Below are positions 1 to 6,824 of a DNA stretch of 11,372 nt, in pieces. The notes under the pieces are model-generated. The model did no database searches. It saw only the letters and a list, made by a program, of their open reading frames with translations, and was not told the origin of the DNA. Made by a program: the position numbers and the translations under genes. Origin of the DNA: DASUFH01 sp036274645 (GTDB lineage: Bacteria > Acidobacteriota > Terriglobia > 20CM-2-55-15). The stretch's first letter is position 1, and each line of letters begins with the position of its first letter. The stretch is taken from the NCBI GenBank assembly GCA_036274645.1, contig DASUFH010000276.1, positions 1-11,372 on the forward strand. The letters are read 5' to 3'.

Positions 1-262
1 CGGCCCGGCGGGCGGCGGCGTCGAAGTCATCGATCTCGAACCACAGCAGAACGCCGTTACCGTATGGCCGGTCGTCGGGATCCCCGATCCGACCATGATC
101 ATGATCCACCTCGAAGCTATGGAGTTGCAGGACCAGTTCGCCCTGGTACACGAGGCGCTCATATTCGGGACCGCCGTGATCGCTGTGGCATCCGAGCAGT
201 CGCTGGTACCAGCGGCTGCTGGCTTCGACGTCGGTGACCACGACAAGAGGCTGAGGACGCAT
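1..262 (-). CDS. VOC (glyoxalase/bleomycin-resistance fold) family protein, 3' end beyond the window
   Basis: The first 87 residues are visible; the gene runs off the left edge of the window. The protein starts MRPQPLVVVTDVEASSRWYQ, the usual opening of a vicinal-oxygen-chelate domain: a first beta strand, then a D-V-x-x-S-x-x-W-Y helix. It continues with a strand LVYQGELVLQLHSF (residues 37-50) and NGVLLWFEIDD (69-79), which match the beta strands of one betaalphabetabetabeta module. His48 and Glu76 sit where VOC enzymes often place metal ligands, but a substrate cannot be named. The ATG at 260-262 is supported by an AAGGAG Shine-Dalgarno sequence (complement of 272-277), 9 nt upstream. It is divergent from the Smr gene with about 90 bp between starts. 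Fold assignment is firm; function (dioxygenase, glyoxalase-like or resistance) is open. Confidence 0.82.
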   Translation of the reverse strand, partial: MRPQPLVVVTDVEASSRWYQRLLGCHSDHGGPEYERLVYQGELVLQLHSFEVDHDHGRIGDPDDRPYGNGVLLWFEIDDFDAAARRA

Positions 263-354
263 CGCCACACGCTCCTTTCCCGAGCAGCATATACAAAATC
301 TGCGCTATTGCGGTCCTGTCCGAGGGACGCGAATGTATATTCTGGAAGCGGATT
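263..354. promoter_or_regulatory. Divergent promoter region between the VOC and Smr genes
   Basis: This 92-bp gap must hold promoters for two divergent genes. TATATT at 336-341, inside the partly symmetric GAATGTATATTC (331-342), is a plausible -10 box for the Smr gene. On the other strand TTTTGTATATGC (complement of 287-298) offers a -10 for the VOC gene. No convincing -35 hexamer was found at 16-18 nt from either. Confidence 0.3.
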
Positions 355-870
355 ATGCGACGCAGGGACAACTCGCCGGACGGGGATCCTGAAATTTTCC
401 ACGAAGCCATGGCAGGAGTGCGTCGGCTGACAAGCCCGAATCTCGCGGCCGCCAGCAGGATGCAGCGAGAGAGGGAACCCATTCAAACGCAACGGCGTGA
501 GGATTGCGCCGTCGTCAACGAAGACCGTGGATTCCGAAGACCGGGCATTCAGAAAGGGTTGTTTCGCGATCTGCGGGCCGGAAGAATCCCGATTGAAGGG
601 GAACTGGATCTGCATGGACGTACCCGGGAGGAAGCGCGGCGGGAACTCGAGCGCTTTATCGAAACAGCGCAGCGCCCCGACCGGAAACGCGCCATACGAA
701 TCATCCACGGCAAGGGACTGCGATCACCGGCCGGGATCGCTACGCTTCGCGAAAGCGTGGCGGAATGGCTGACCGCGTCGTGCGCGGTCCTCGCCTGCTG
801 TGAAGCGGGGCCACACGATGGCGGTTCCGGCGCGCTTCGGGCGCTGCTTCGGGCCCGACCGCCGCGGTGA
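355..870 (+). CDS. Smr/MutS2 C-terminal-type domain protein (YdaL-like)
   Basis: 171-residue protein with an Smr domain at about residues 80-168. It shows the two hallmark motifs: DLHG (85-88) within IPIEGELDLHG, and HGKG (118-121) within IRIIHGKGLRSP, plus the terminal GGSGA loop (156-160) before the last strand. Stand-alone Smr proteins of this kind are small nucleases or nucleic-acid-binding proteins; the family includes MutS2 C-termini and E. coli SmrA/SmrB, where the domain cleaves RNA or nicks DNA. The N-terminal 75 residues are polar and probably flexible, with the short segment FHEAMAGVRRL that is usual in this subfamily. The ATG at 355 has GGAAG 8 nt upstream (343-347). DNA or RNA as substrate cannot be decided from the sequence. 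Confidence 0.88.
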   Translation: MRRRDNSPDGDPEIFHEAMAGVRRLTSPNLAAASRMQREREPIQTQRREDCAVVNEDRGFRRPGIQKGLFRDLRAGRIPIEGELDLHGRTREEARRELERFIETAQRPDRKRAIRIIHGKGLRSPAGIATLRESVAEWLTASCAVLACCEAGPHDGGSGALRALLRARPPR

Positions 871-909
871 GGCGTTTTGCCCAGACAGTTTCCCGGGAGA
901 TTGGAAGCC

Positions 910-972
910 ATGATGATCGACAGAATCACCAATGTCCGTGAAGGACTTCCGATCGGTCTGACGCACACCTGA
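910..972 (+). CDS. Possible 20-residue leader ORF before the DUF4184 gene
   Basis: ATG ATG at 910-915 opens a 20-codon frame (MMIDRITNVREGLPIGLTHT) that ends in TGA at 970-972, one base before the ATG of the DUF4184 gene. GGAAG lies 2 nt before it, too close for a good Shine-Dalgarno site. No Shine-Dalgarno sequence is seen before the DUF4184 start itself, so translation might pass from this ORF by termination-reinitiation. The peptide resembles nothing I know and the ORF may be chance. Confidence 0.2.
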   Translation: MMIDRITNVREGLPIGLTHT

Positions 973-973
973 A

Positions 974-1759
974 ATGCCGTTCACCTTTTCACATCCGGCT
1001 GCCGCTGTTCCCCTGCGACGGTGGCTTGGACGCTATGGCGTGCTGTCTGCGCTGGTCATTGGCAGCATCACACCGGACCTTCCCTACTTTTTCTCCAACC
1101 GCCTTCCCGGAAAGGCGAGCCACAGCTTCTCTGGGCTTTTCTGGTTTTGCCTGCCGGTGGGTCTGATCGTTTACGCGTTCTTTCATGCGATTCTGAAGCG
1201 ACCGCTCATCACTCTGCTGCCGGAGGGTCTGCGGGAACGCATCACCGCAACCACTCGGCCAACCGCGGCTCGGCCGCCGAACTGGATTGGCGTCGCCATC
1301 TCGCTTGTTGCCGGCGCCGCCACCCACGATCTTTGGGACGCGTTCACACACTTCGACGGATTCGTCGTCCTGGCCATTCCGCTGCTGCAAACAGTCCTCT
1401 TCTCCGTCGACAACTATCACGTGCGGGTCTACACGCTGCTTCAACACGGGAGCACGGTCGCAGGCCTGGCGCTACTGGCCTTCTGGTTCCGGCAATGGGC
1501 CGCCACGGGATCCGCCGCGCCCATTTCACCACGCGCGGCAAAGTCTCCATGGCGCTGGCGGACGGCATTTATCGTCGCCGCGGCCTCGATTTCCCTGATC
1601 GTGGGAGCGTGGATTGGCGCGCTCAGCATCGGCGAGCGCGCCGGAACCGCAGCGCTGAAGGTCTTTCTGCGCCGGGCGAGCATCTCGGGCTCAATCACTC
1701 TCGCCCTGGCTCTGGTGGTGTACAGCGCCGGCTGGCATCTGCAGCGACGGCGCGAATAG
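974..1759 (+). CDS. DUF4184 family integral membrane protein
   Basis: 261 residues. It opens with MPFTFSHPAAAVPL and continues with ALVIGSITPDLPYF (26-39), the N-terminal signature of DUF4184, which is distantly related to the YdjM/YbcI-type membrane-bound metal-dependent hydrolases. Conserved polar residues in or near membrane segments are visible: His7, Asp35, the cluster THDLWDAFTH (117-126) and QHGST (157-161). These could bind a metal, but no reaction is established. Hydrophobic segments at about 23-40, 54-74, 105-120, 128-146, 158-173, 197-218 and 238-254 suggest six or seven membrane passes. It follows the Smr gene after 103 bp on the same strand and meets pmpB tail to tail, with fold-back repeat copy 1 between them. 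The family call is firm; function is unknown. Confidence 0.85.
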   Translation: MPFTFSHPAAAVPLRRWLGRYGVLSALVIGSITPDLPYFFSNRLPGKASHSFSGLFWFCLPVGLIVYAFFHAILKRPLITLLPEGLRERITATTRPTAARPPNWIGVAISLVAGAATHDLWDAFTHFDGFVVLAIPLLQTVLFSVDNYHVRVYTLLQHGSTVAGLALLAFWFRQWAATGSAAPISPRAAKSPWRWRTAFIVAAASISLIVGAWIGALSIGERAGTAALKVFLRRASISGSITLALALVVYSAGWHLQRRRE

Positions 1760-1810
1760 CGCCGCCCATCTCCCGCGCGACGGGTGAGGACAAACAATAG
1801 GCTTTGGTGT

Positions 1811-1967
1811 TTCCCTACTTAATTGTTAATTGTTGGCTGTTCACCATTAACTGCTTCACTTGAGCATTTGTGCATTACGGCAACGGAAGGACTAACCGAC
1901 AAACGCAGAATCCATTAAGTGAAGCAGTTAATGGTGAACAGCCAACAATTAACAATTAAGTGGGGGA
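1811..1967. repeat. Fold-back (inverted) repeat, copy 1
   Basis: The left arm (1811-1863) pairs with the right arm (1915-1967) around a 51-nt loop (1864-1914). The pairing has no mismatch apart from a few G-U type positions (1812/1966, 1816/1962, 1862/1916). The arms read outward-in as CCCTACTTAATTGTTAATTG, then TTGGCTGTTCACCATTAACT, then GCTTCACTT. They are AT-rich against GC-rich neighbours. The loop can form a weaker inner stem (GCATTTGT with ACAAACGC, one mismatch) and contains ACGGAAGGAC, which recurs in copy 2. The element fills the convergent junction of the DUF4184 gene and pmpB, and its right end touches the pmpB stop codon at 1968-1970. No T-tract follows either arm, so it is not a standard intrinsic terminator, though a stem this long would block 3' exonucleases. 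Confidence 0.95.
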
Positions 1968-2414
1968 TTAGCCTTCACCCGTACCCACCTTCAGCGCCGG
2001 CAGCCCGAACCACCGCTGAAATGTGGAATACAGCGACCCGAAGACGCCGGCCCCGATCAGCGCGCCAGCCAGCGCGGCGAGCGCGTAGACTTTGCCTTCG
2101 CCGAGATTGACGAGGATCGGACCGGGGCACATCCCGGTGATCGACCATCCCACGCCGAACAGCACGCCACCGACAACGTTGCCGCGATGAAGAGCTTTCC
2201 GTTCGATCTCGATGGGCCGGCCCGTGAGCGTTCGCCCGTAATGCCGGATCAGCCAGAGGCCGGGCGCGGTCAGCCCGACGGCAACGGCGAGAATGCCGTA
2301 GAGCTGGAGGTTCGCAAACAGGAACATGCCCTGAATAAAGCCGTAGTCCGCGGCGCCGGAACGGCTGAGAATCAGGCCGAAGAGCGCGCCGAGGGCGAGA
2401 TAGAGAAACGTCAT
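1968..2414 (-). CDS. pmpB: PmpB-type YeeE/YedE (DUF6691) sulfur-transport membrane protein
   Basis: 148 residues, beginning MTFLYLALGALFGLILSRSG. It carries GMCPGP (94-99, Cys96), the cysteine motif of the second half of YeeE/YedE transporters. Family members move thiosulfate or other sulfur species through a chain of membrane cysteines (TsuA is the studied case). Four hydrophobic segments are visible, at about 2-17, 37-57, 80-97 and 108-128. An in-frame start further upstream (2498) would overlap pmpA and add a polar stretch, so the ATG at 2412-2414 is chosen; it lies 4 nt after the pmpA stop, which implies coupled translation. The two half-size proteins together correspond to one full-length YeeE. 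The substrate is inferred from the family. Confidence 0.85.
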   Translation of the reverse strand: MTFLYLALGALFGLILSRSGAADYGFIQGMFLFANLQLYGILAVAVGLTAPGLWLIRHYGRTLTGRPIEIERKALHRGNVVGGVLFGVGWSITGMCPGPILVNLGEGKVYALAALAGALIGAGVFGSLYSTFQRWFGLPALKVGTGEG

Positions 2415-2418
2415 GGCG

Positions 2419-2928
2419 CTACCAGTGAAAGACGAACCGGTAAATGACGTTCGTCGTGACGATTCCCGCCACCATGAAGCTGATCGTGGAGAGCACACTT
2501 GGCCGCTCGAGGTTCGACAGGCCGAAGATCCCGTGACCGCTCGTGCATCCCCCGGCCAGGCGCGTGCCGAACCCGATGAAAAGCCCGCCGATGAACATCC
2601 ACACGAGTTTGCCGAAGTGACCGAGACCGATCACCTCGTCGAAAATCCCCATTCCCCAGATCGGCGCCCATCCGCCACCCCAGACCGCGGACAGGAAGCC
2701 GCCGATCACCAGCCCGGCCAGCAGGGGCAGCCGCCAGCCGCGGCCCGCCGCCACGGCGGACCGGCGAAAATACGGCGCGGGCAGCGCCAGACTGCAGATA
2801 TCTTCCAGGCCGGTTGAGATTCCGAGCCTGCGGTTGGCCACGACCAGCAGCGCGAGGGTAACGAAGGCGACACCGGCGCCGGCCAGCGCCCAATGTATGG
2901 GTTCGAGATTATGAAGAATCAGCCTCAT
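2419..2928 (-). CDS. pmpA: PmpA-type YeeE/YedE sulfur-transport membrane protein
   Basis: 169 residues starting MRLILHNLEPIHWALAGAGV. Hydrophobic segments lie at about 13-31, 67-84, 108-123 and 145-163. The signature GGCTSGHG (126-133, Cys128) is the conserved cysteine motif of the first half of YeeE/YedE sulfur transporters, and a second cysteine is present in GLEDICSLAL (Cys45). The start was set at the ATG 2926-2928 because a strong GGAGG lies 8 nt upstream; a GTG at 2935-2937 would overlap that site. It is followed 4 nt later by pmpB and preceded 29 nt upstream by the secreted hydrolase gene on the same strand, so the three may be co-transcribed. The usual sulfur-oxidation neighbours of pmpAB (persulfide dioxygenase, rhodanese, ArsR regulator) are not in the window. 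Confidence 0.87.
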   Translation of the reverse strand: MRLILHNLEPIHWALAGAGVAFVTLALLVVANRRLGISTGLEDICSLALPAPYFRRSAVAAGRGWRLPLLAGLVIGGFLSAVWGGGWAPIWGMGIFDEVIGLGHFGKLVWMFIGGLFIGFGTRLAGGCTSGHGIFGLSNLERPSVLSTISFMVAGIVTTNVIYRFVFHW

Positions 2929-2936
2929 GCCGAACA

Positions 2937-2941
2937 CCTCC
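2937..2941 (-). promoter_or_regulatory. Shine-Dalgarno site deciding the pmpA start
   Basis: GGAGG (complement of 2937-2941) lies 8 nt before the ATG at 2926-2928. It rules against the GTG at 2935-2937, whose first base is the last G of this motif. Confidence 0.75.
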
Positions 2942-2957
2942 GGGGTTCAGTGGCCTG

Positions 2958-4094
2958 TCAGTAACCGAGTTGCAGGATTCCTTCCTTTTTGCCATCCACT
3001 GCGCCGTCGGTCAGCCATTCGAGCGAGGCTTTGAACAACAGAAGGTGGTTGCGCTCCCACATTGCATTGTGCGAAGAGCAGGCGAGATCAACGAACACTT
3101 TTTCTCTGGCGCCGAGATCCGCGTAGAGATTGCGCACCAGTTCCGGACTGACCTGCTTGTCGTGGACGCCGGCCACCATCAGAGTTGGCGTCGTCATTTT
3201 GGCGACGGCGGCGGCGTTCCATCCCCACGTCGTCGTGTTGGGCGCGCGGCGCACGCCGGGCCCCCACGTGGCGCCCACGGGATCGGACTCCATCATCGCG
3301 CGCCATACCGAGTCGCTCACGGCCGGATCGTATTGCCGCTCACAGCCCACCTGCCGATCCCAGTTGGCGTTGAAATCCGCGCGCGACTGCGTATTCACGG
3401 GCGCGCCGTTTCCCGGCAACGTCTGGGGAGCCGACGCGGCCGAGTTCCGGTTGTAGCCGGGCGCCAGCAGCACGAGTTTCGAAACGCGTTCCGGACGCCA
3501 GGCGGCATAGCCGCCGGCGCGTGGGCCGCCCAGCGACCACGCCACCATGCTCACGCGATCCACATGACGCAGGCTGCGAATGTAGTCGACCACGGCGTCA
3601 ATGTCGGCGTGATCCGACGCGATTGTGGTGAGCTGCCGCGTGTAGGCGGGGTTGCAGCTCCCCGCCAGCAGCGATGGAATCAGGGCCGCCTGCTGCTGCG
3701 CGGTCAGATTGCATGGATCGTTCATCGGCTCGGGCCGGGTCGAACGGCCGTAGCCGGTCATGTCCACGGAAAACACATCGAAGCCCGCGCGCGCCAGATA
3801 AGCCATCCAGCTGTAGTCCTCCTGCGGCACATCAAAGGCGACTTCGGCCGGCGTTCCCGCTCCGTGCACGAAGAGGACGACGCGATCGGTGAACTTCGCC
3901 GTCCGCAGCGCTTGACCGGCCAGCGCGCGCTCGCGCACGTAGAGCTGAACGGTCTGGCCTGCGATGGCGGGAACCATGGAGCGCGTCCGCACGTAGTGAT
4001 CGATCGTGAGCAGCGCGGAGCTGTCTTCGGCCGACAGGAGAGCGCTCGCCAAAATCACAGCGACAAAAAATGTCCCGATGAGATATTTCCGCAT
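2958..4094 (-). CDS. Secreted alpha/beta-hydrolase fold protein
   Basis: 378 residues from the ATG at 4092-4094. The N-terminus MRKYLIGTFFVAVILASALLS is a signal peptide, placing the enzyme in the periplasm or outside. The alpha/beta-hydrolase core has the oxyanion-side HGAG (77-80) after a VVLFV strand, the nucleophile elbow AWSLGG with Ser187, acid Asp312 in GVHDKQVS, and His342 in SSHNAMW. The elbow has Ala instead of the first Gly of the usual G-x-S-x-G. Paired cysteines in the insert (PCNLTA...GSCNP) could form a disulfide. The frame stays open to an ATG at 4224-4226, but that start would bury the signal peptide and leave only 28 bp to the divergent gene at 4255. No Shine-Dalgarno site precedes 4094; an extended -10 box sits 7 nt upstream. 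Substrate unknown; ester or amide hydrolysis is inferred. Confidence 0.85.
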   Translation of the reverse strand: MRKYLIGTFFVAVILASALLSAEDSSALLTIDHYVRTRSMVPAIAGQTVQLYVRERALAGQALRTAKFTDRVVLFVHGAGTPAEVAFDVPQEDYSWMAYLARAGFDVFSVDMTGYGRSTRPEPMNDPCNLTAQQQAALIPSLLAGSCNPAYTRQLTTIASDHADIDAVVDYIRSLRHVDRVSMVAWSLGGPRAGGYAAWRPERVSKLVLLAPGYNRNSAASAPQTLPGNGAPVNTQSRADFNANWDRQVGCERQYDPAVSDSVWRAMMESDPVGATWGPGVRRAPNTTTWGWNAAAVAKMTTPTLMVAGVHDKQVSPELVRNLYADLGAREKVFVDLACSSHNAMWERNHLLLFKASLEWLTDGAVDGKKEGILQLGY

Positions 4095-4101
4095 GCGGCG
4101 C

Positions 4102-4110
4102 AGTCTAGCA
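4102..4110 (-). promoter_or_regulatory. Extended -10 promoter for the hydrolase gene, probably leaderless
   Basis: TGCTAGACT (complement of 4102-4110) is an extended -10 element with only 7 nt (4095-4101) between it and the ATG at 4094. Transcription would start at or within a base or two of the ATG, which fits the absence of a Shine-Dalgarno site. No good -35 hexamer is seen. The same arrangement precedes the PQQ-propeller and hpt genes. Confidence 0.5.
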
Positions 4111-4254
4111 CGTGACGCGCGCTCCACCGCCGCGAGGCGCGCGTCGAACGCCAGCGTCGCCGCAGAAACCGTTTTTCCGGCGCATCGAGAAATCCGCAGG
4201 ACCGATTGTTCAGGCGCCGTTTTCAAGAAATCGTTTCAACGAACAGGAGATTCC

Positions 4255-4713
4255 ATGCGCAGGATTGTTATCGGCTTCTTTGTCGTGTGTGTGCTGTCGG
4301 TTCCCGCGTTCGCGCAGGTCACGACATCGCCCACCCCGGGAGAAACCTATTTCCCGGTCATCCAGTTCACCACGCCTCCATCCGGACAGTGTCTGGGATC
4401 CAGCCTGCCGGCTACTGGCGCATGGTGTTTTGCCCTCAGCCCGGCCGACTCCACTGTTGCGGCCGGCGTGCCGACGGGCCTGCTGACGCGAGCGCTCCGC
4501 CTGACCGCCATATCCGCCGCGCTCCAGGACGCCATTCCCAATGGAGACGACCGCTTCGCGATCCGTTTGAATGCCGCCGGCTTTCGGGACTACGTGGCGG
4601 GCGCGGTCGGATTCAGCGCTAATATCGGACGGGCCACGCGCTTTTCGGTGAACTACGGCCGGACGACGGGAGAAAACGCGGTCAGTGGAGGGGTGAACTT
4701 CTCATTCCGTTGA
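4255..4713 (+). CDS. Small secreted protein with YadA-like C-terminal beta-barrel segment
   Basis: 152 residues. MRRIVIGFFVVCVLSVPAFA (1-20) is a clear signal peptide with an A-F-A cleavage site before Gln21. The middle part holds two cysteines (46 and 58), which may pair. The C-terminal part, from FAIRLNAAGF (101-110) through AVGFSANIGRATRFSVNYGR (117-136) to NAVSGGVNFSFR (141-152), alternates polar and apolar residues. It resembles the last strands of a YadA-type anchor, including a terminal aromatic residue that BamA could recognise. It lacks room for a passenger domain, so a small outer-membrane or oligomeric barrel protein is the likeliest reading. The start has AGGAG 7 nt upstream (4245-4249). 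Divergent from the hydrolase gene; convergent with the TPR gene. Secretion is firm; the barrel is inference. Confidence 0.7.
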   Translation: MRRIVIGFFVVCVLSVPAFAQVTTSPTPGETYFPVIQFTTPPSGQCLGSSLPATGAWCFALSPADSTVAAGVPTGLLTRALRLTAISAALQDAIPNGDDRFAIRLNAAGFRDYVAGAVGFSANIGRATRFSVNYGRTTGENAVSGGVNFSFR

Positions 4714-4740
4714 TGGATGGGAGGGGATCGCCCCTGGTGG

Positions 4741-4919
4741 CTTCCCCACTTAATCATTAATTGTTGGCTGTTCACTATTAACTATTTCACTTAGTGGCAT
4801 TTTGCCTTCGTCGGATGCCCGAATAGCCACGTTCGTCCCTTCAGTCAACGGAAGGACGAATGCCATTAAGTGAAACAGTTAATAGTGAACAGCCAACAAT
4901 TAATGATTAAGTGGGGAGG
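4741..4919. repeat. Fold-back (inverted) repeat, copy 2
   Basis: The left arm (4741-4802) and right arm (4858-4919) pair over 62 positions with one true mismatch (4784 A against 4876 C) and three G-T positions (4742/4918, 4794/4866, 4802/4858). The core TTGTTGGCTGTTCAC and the outer CCCCACTTA are those of copies 1 and 3. The 55-nt loop (4803-4857) is otherwise unlike the other loops. It can form its own hairpin, TTCGTCC (4832-4838) with GGACGAA (4854-4860), at the cost of the innermost arm pairs, and carries ACGGAAGGAC as in copy 1. It fills the convergent junction of the YadA-like gene (stop 4713) and the TPR gene (stop 4930-4932). Confidence 0.95.
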
Positions 4920-4929
4920 GAACGGGGCG

Positions 4930-5550
4930 TCACTTCAACCGCGCCGCGTGAACCTTTGCCACGTCATGCATATATCCTCCCGCTGCGGCAAACCGATCGG
5001 CTGCCGCCGCCCGTATTTCGTCACGGGCCCGGCCGGCGTTGCCGGTCGCTTCGAAATAGAGCCCCACATAAAGATGGGCATAAAACTCCGCCTGCGGACT
5101 TCCCTTGCCTGCTTTGAGTACGTCGTCCGGTGTGAGCGTTCCGCGAAACATCTCATAGATCTCGCGCATGGGAACGCGCGCGTCGGGCCCGACCGGCAGA
5201 AGCGCAGCCCTGGCTTTCGCGGGCGATTCGGCGCGCGCCACGCACAGAAAATGCCAGGCGGCATTTTCGACGTCGTTCGGGTTCACTGTGCGATGCGATT
5301 CGAACTGCGCGCGGCAATCCTTGTAGCGGCCCGCATAGTACAGCGCGATTCCGCGTTGCCACAATTGAGGCGCAAGGTCGGGAGCCGCTTTCGCCACGGC
5401 GTCAAACCCCGCGGCCGCTTCGTTAACGCGGCCGGCCTGGAAGTCCGAGGTCGCGCGGTCGAGCCTGGTCCAGATGGATTCCGTCTGCGGCTGCCCGGAC
5501 AGCGGCGCAGCGCCCAGTATCAGAATCAATAACCAACCAGCAGTTCTCAC
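4930..5550 (-). CDS. Secreted tetratricopeptide-repeat protein
   Basis: 206 residues. The start is GTG at 5548-5550, overlapping the TGA stop of the upstream PQQ-propeller gene as GTGA, so translation is coupled. The N-terminus MRTAGWLLILILGAAPLSGQ is a signal peptide. TPR-like helix pairs follow: ATSDFQAGRVNEAAAGFDAV (33-52), LWQRGIALYYAGRYKDCRAQ (63-82) and HLYVGLYFEATGNAGRARDE (159-178). The end, AAGGYMHDVAKVHAARLK, is a C-terminal pattern I associate with soil Acidobacteria TPR proteins. TPRs mediate protein contacts, so a partnership with the adjacent propeller protein is plausible, but no activity is implied. The stop codon lies 10 bp from fold-back copy 2. Confidence 0.8.
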   Translation of the reverse strand: MRTAGWLLILILGAAPLSGQPQTESIWTRLDRATSDFQAGRVNEAAAGFDAVAKAAPDLAPQLWQRGIALYYAGRYKDCRAQFESHRTVNPNDVENAAWHFLCVARAESPAKARAALLPVGPDARVPMREIYEMFRGTLTPDDVLKAGKGSPQAEFYAHLYVGLYFEATGNAGRARDEIRAAAADRFAAAGGYMHDVAKVHAARLK

Positions 5551-6782
5551 TGCGCCGCCTTTCGAAGGTCGAGACAGACCAGCGTGTTTTCGTTCCGCAC
5601 ATAAAAGAAGCCGTCGGCCAGAGCAGGAAAGGCCCGGACGGTTGCGGCAAGAATTTTGGCGCGGGCGATCGGACGAAACGCGTCCGGCGTGGCGGGGGCC
5701 AGAACCAGTTCGCCGTTCTCGCGCATGATGATCAGGCGGTCGCCGGCCAGCGTGACGCTGCCGGCGCCATAGTTGTCCTGAGACCAGCGAACCTTGCCGG
5801 TCCGGAATTCGACGGCGCGCAGACTGGGCCCTGGCGGCACATCCTGCCGTCCGTGAAATCCGTACAGGATCCCGTCCTTATAAATGCTGGTGGCGTAATG
5901 GTTGGAGAGGACTTCGTCGGATGTCCACAGTTCGGTCAGCTTCGACCCATCGAAGCGGAAGACACCGGCGCCGGGGCCGTATTCCGCTGAAACGAAAATG
6001 AGGTCTCCCACAACGATCGGCGTCGCCACATTCACCGACGCCGCCTGACGCGCGCGCCACGGCCGCTGGAACTTCACCGCGCCGGTCGCCGGATCGAGGC
6101 CCACCAGTTCGCTGCGCGTCAGGAAAATCACCAGACGCCGGCCACCGATGGTCGCGCCGGCGGGCGAGGAATAGCTCGCCTCATCGGTGGTCGCCGTCCA
6201 CAACACTTTGCCGGTCCTGGCGTCGAACGCCACGATGCCGGCTTTCTCTCCGCCGATGTTGGCGATCACGCGTCCATCTTCGACCAGCGGCGAACCGGCC
6301 GCGCCGAAGTATCCCTTTTTCACATTGAACCGGCGCATCGTGTCTTCCATCCAGACCCGCTTGCCGGTGGCGAGTTCGATGGCGTGAAGCTGCCCTTCCG
6401 CGCCGAACGTATAAACGATGCCGTTGGCCACGACCGGCACGGCGCGCGGCCCTTCGTCGAAACCAAAGTCATCGCGATAGGCCGTGGGATACGCGTACCG
6501 CCACTGGCCTGCGCCCGTGCGGGCGTCGAAGGATTCGACGACCTCCTCGTTTTTGACACGATGAAAGAAGATCACGCGATTCTGAACCACAACCGGACCG
6601 CTGAAGCCTTCACCCACGGTCTTGGTCCAGACCACGCGAGGCCCGGTGGACGGCCAGGAGTCTGCGAGCGGCGCGCCTTTGTAAACGCCGGTGCGGTCCG
6701 GACCGAGATACTGGGGCCAGTCGTCGGCGAGCGCGGCCGTCGCCAGAACGCCGATGGTCAGCAGGAGAAGCGCGTTTCGCAT
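5547..6782 (-). CDS. Secreted PQQ-repeat beta-propeller protein (BamB-like fold)
   Basis: 411 residues with a signal peptide (MRNALLLLTIGVLATAALA, 1-19), then DDWPQYLGPDRTGVY, the start seen in secreted PQQ-repeat propellers. Repeated blades of the type V-x-A-x-D-x-x-T-G-x-x-x-W are visible: VESFDARTGAGQWRY, LHAIELATGKRVWM, IVAFDARTGKVLWT, LVGLDPATGAVKFQ and LRAVEFRTGKVRWS. A six- to eight-bladed propeller fills the protein. There is no dehydrogenase-type catalytic acid or heme motif I can point to, so enzyme activity should not be assumed; these proteins are often called BamB-like or PQQ-binding-like without bound PQQ. The ATG at 6780-6782 has no Shine-Dalgarno site, but an extended -10 lies 7 nt before it. 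It is first in a coupled pair with the TPR gene. Confidence 0.88.
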   Translation of the reverse strand: MRNALLLLTIGVLATAALADDWPQYLGPDRTGVYKGAPLADSWPSTGPRVVWTKTVGEGFSGPVVVQNRVIFFHRVKNEEVVESFDARTGAGQWRYAYPTAYRDDFGFDEGPRAVPVVANGIVYTFGAEGQLHAIELATGKRVWMEDTMRRFNVKKGYFGAAGSPLVEDGRVIANIGGEKAGIVAFDARTGKVLWTATTDEASYSSPAGATIGGRRLVIFLTRSELVGLDPATGAVKFQRPWRARQAASVNVATPIVVGDLIFVSAEYGPGAGVFRFDGSKLTELWTSDEVLSNHYATSIYKDGILYGFHGRQDVPPGPSLRAVEFRTGKVRWSQDNYGAGSVTLAGDRLIIMRENGELVLAPATPDAFRPIARAKILAATVRAFPALADGFFYVRNENTLVCLDLRKAAQ

Positions 6783-6789
6783 AAGCGGG

Positions 6790-6815
6790 AGGATAGCAGT
6801 GTTTGGGAACGGCTG
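6790..6815 (-). promoter_or_regulatory. Promoter for the PQQ-propeller/TPR pair, probably leaderless
   Basis: TGCTATCCT (complement of 6790-6798) is an extended -10 ending 7 nt before the ATG at 6780-6782. Eighteen nt further upstream, just outside the range given here, the minus strand reads GGGACA, matching the last four bases of TTGACA. A start site at or next to the ATG would give a leaderless message, consistent with no Shine-Dalgarno site. The region abuts fold-back copy 3. Confidence 0.45.
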
Positions 6816-6824
6816 TCCCGGCCG

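Noticed and set aside
2415..2498. Upstream extension of pmpB to the start at 2498
   Set aside because: It would overlap the pmpA coding sequence by 80 bp and add a polar arginine/serine-rich stretch before the first membrane helix. The ATG at 2414, 4 nt after the pmpA stop, fits better.
2970..4115. Plus-strand ORF of 381 codons opposite the alpha/beta hydrolase
   Set aside because: Antisense shadow; rich in His, Arg and Gly with no domain pattern, while the minus strand encodes a signal peptide and catalytic triad.
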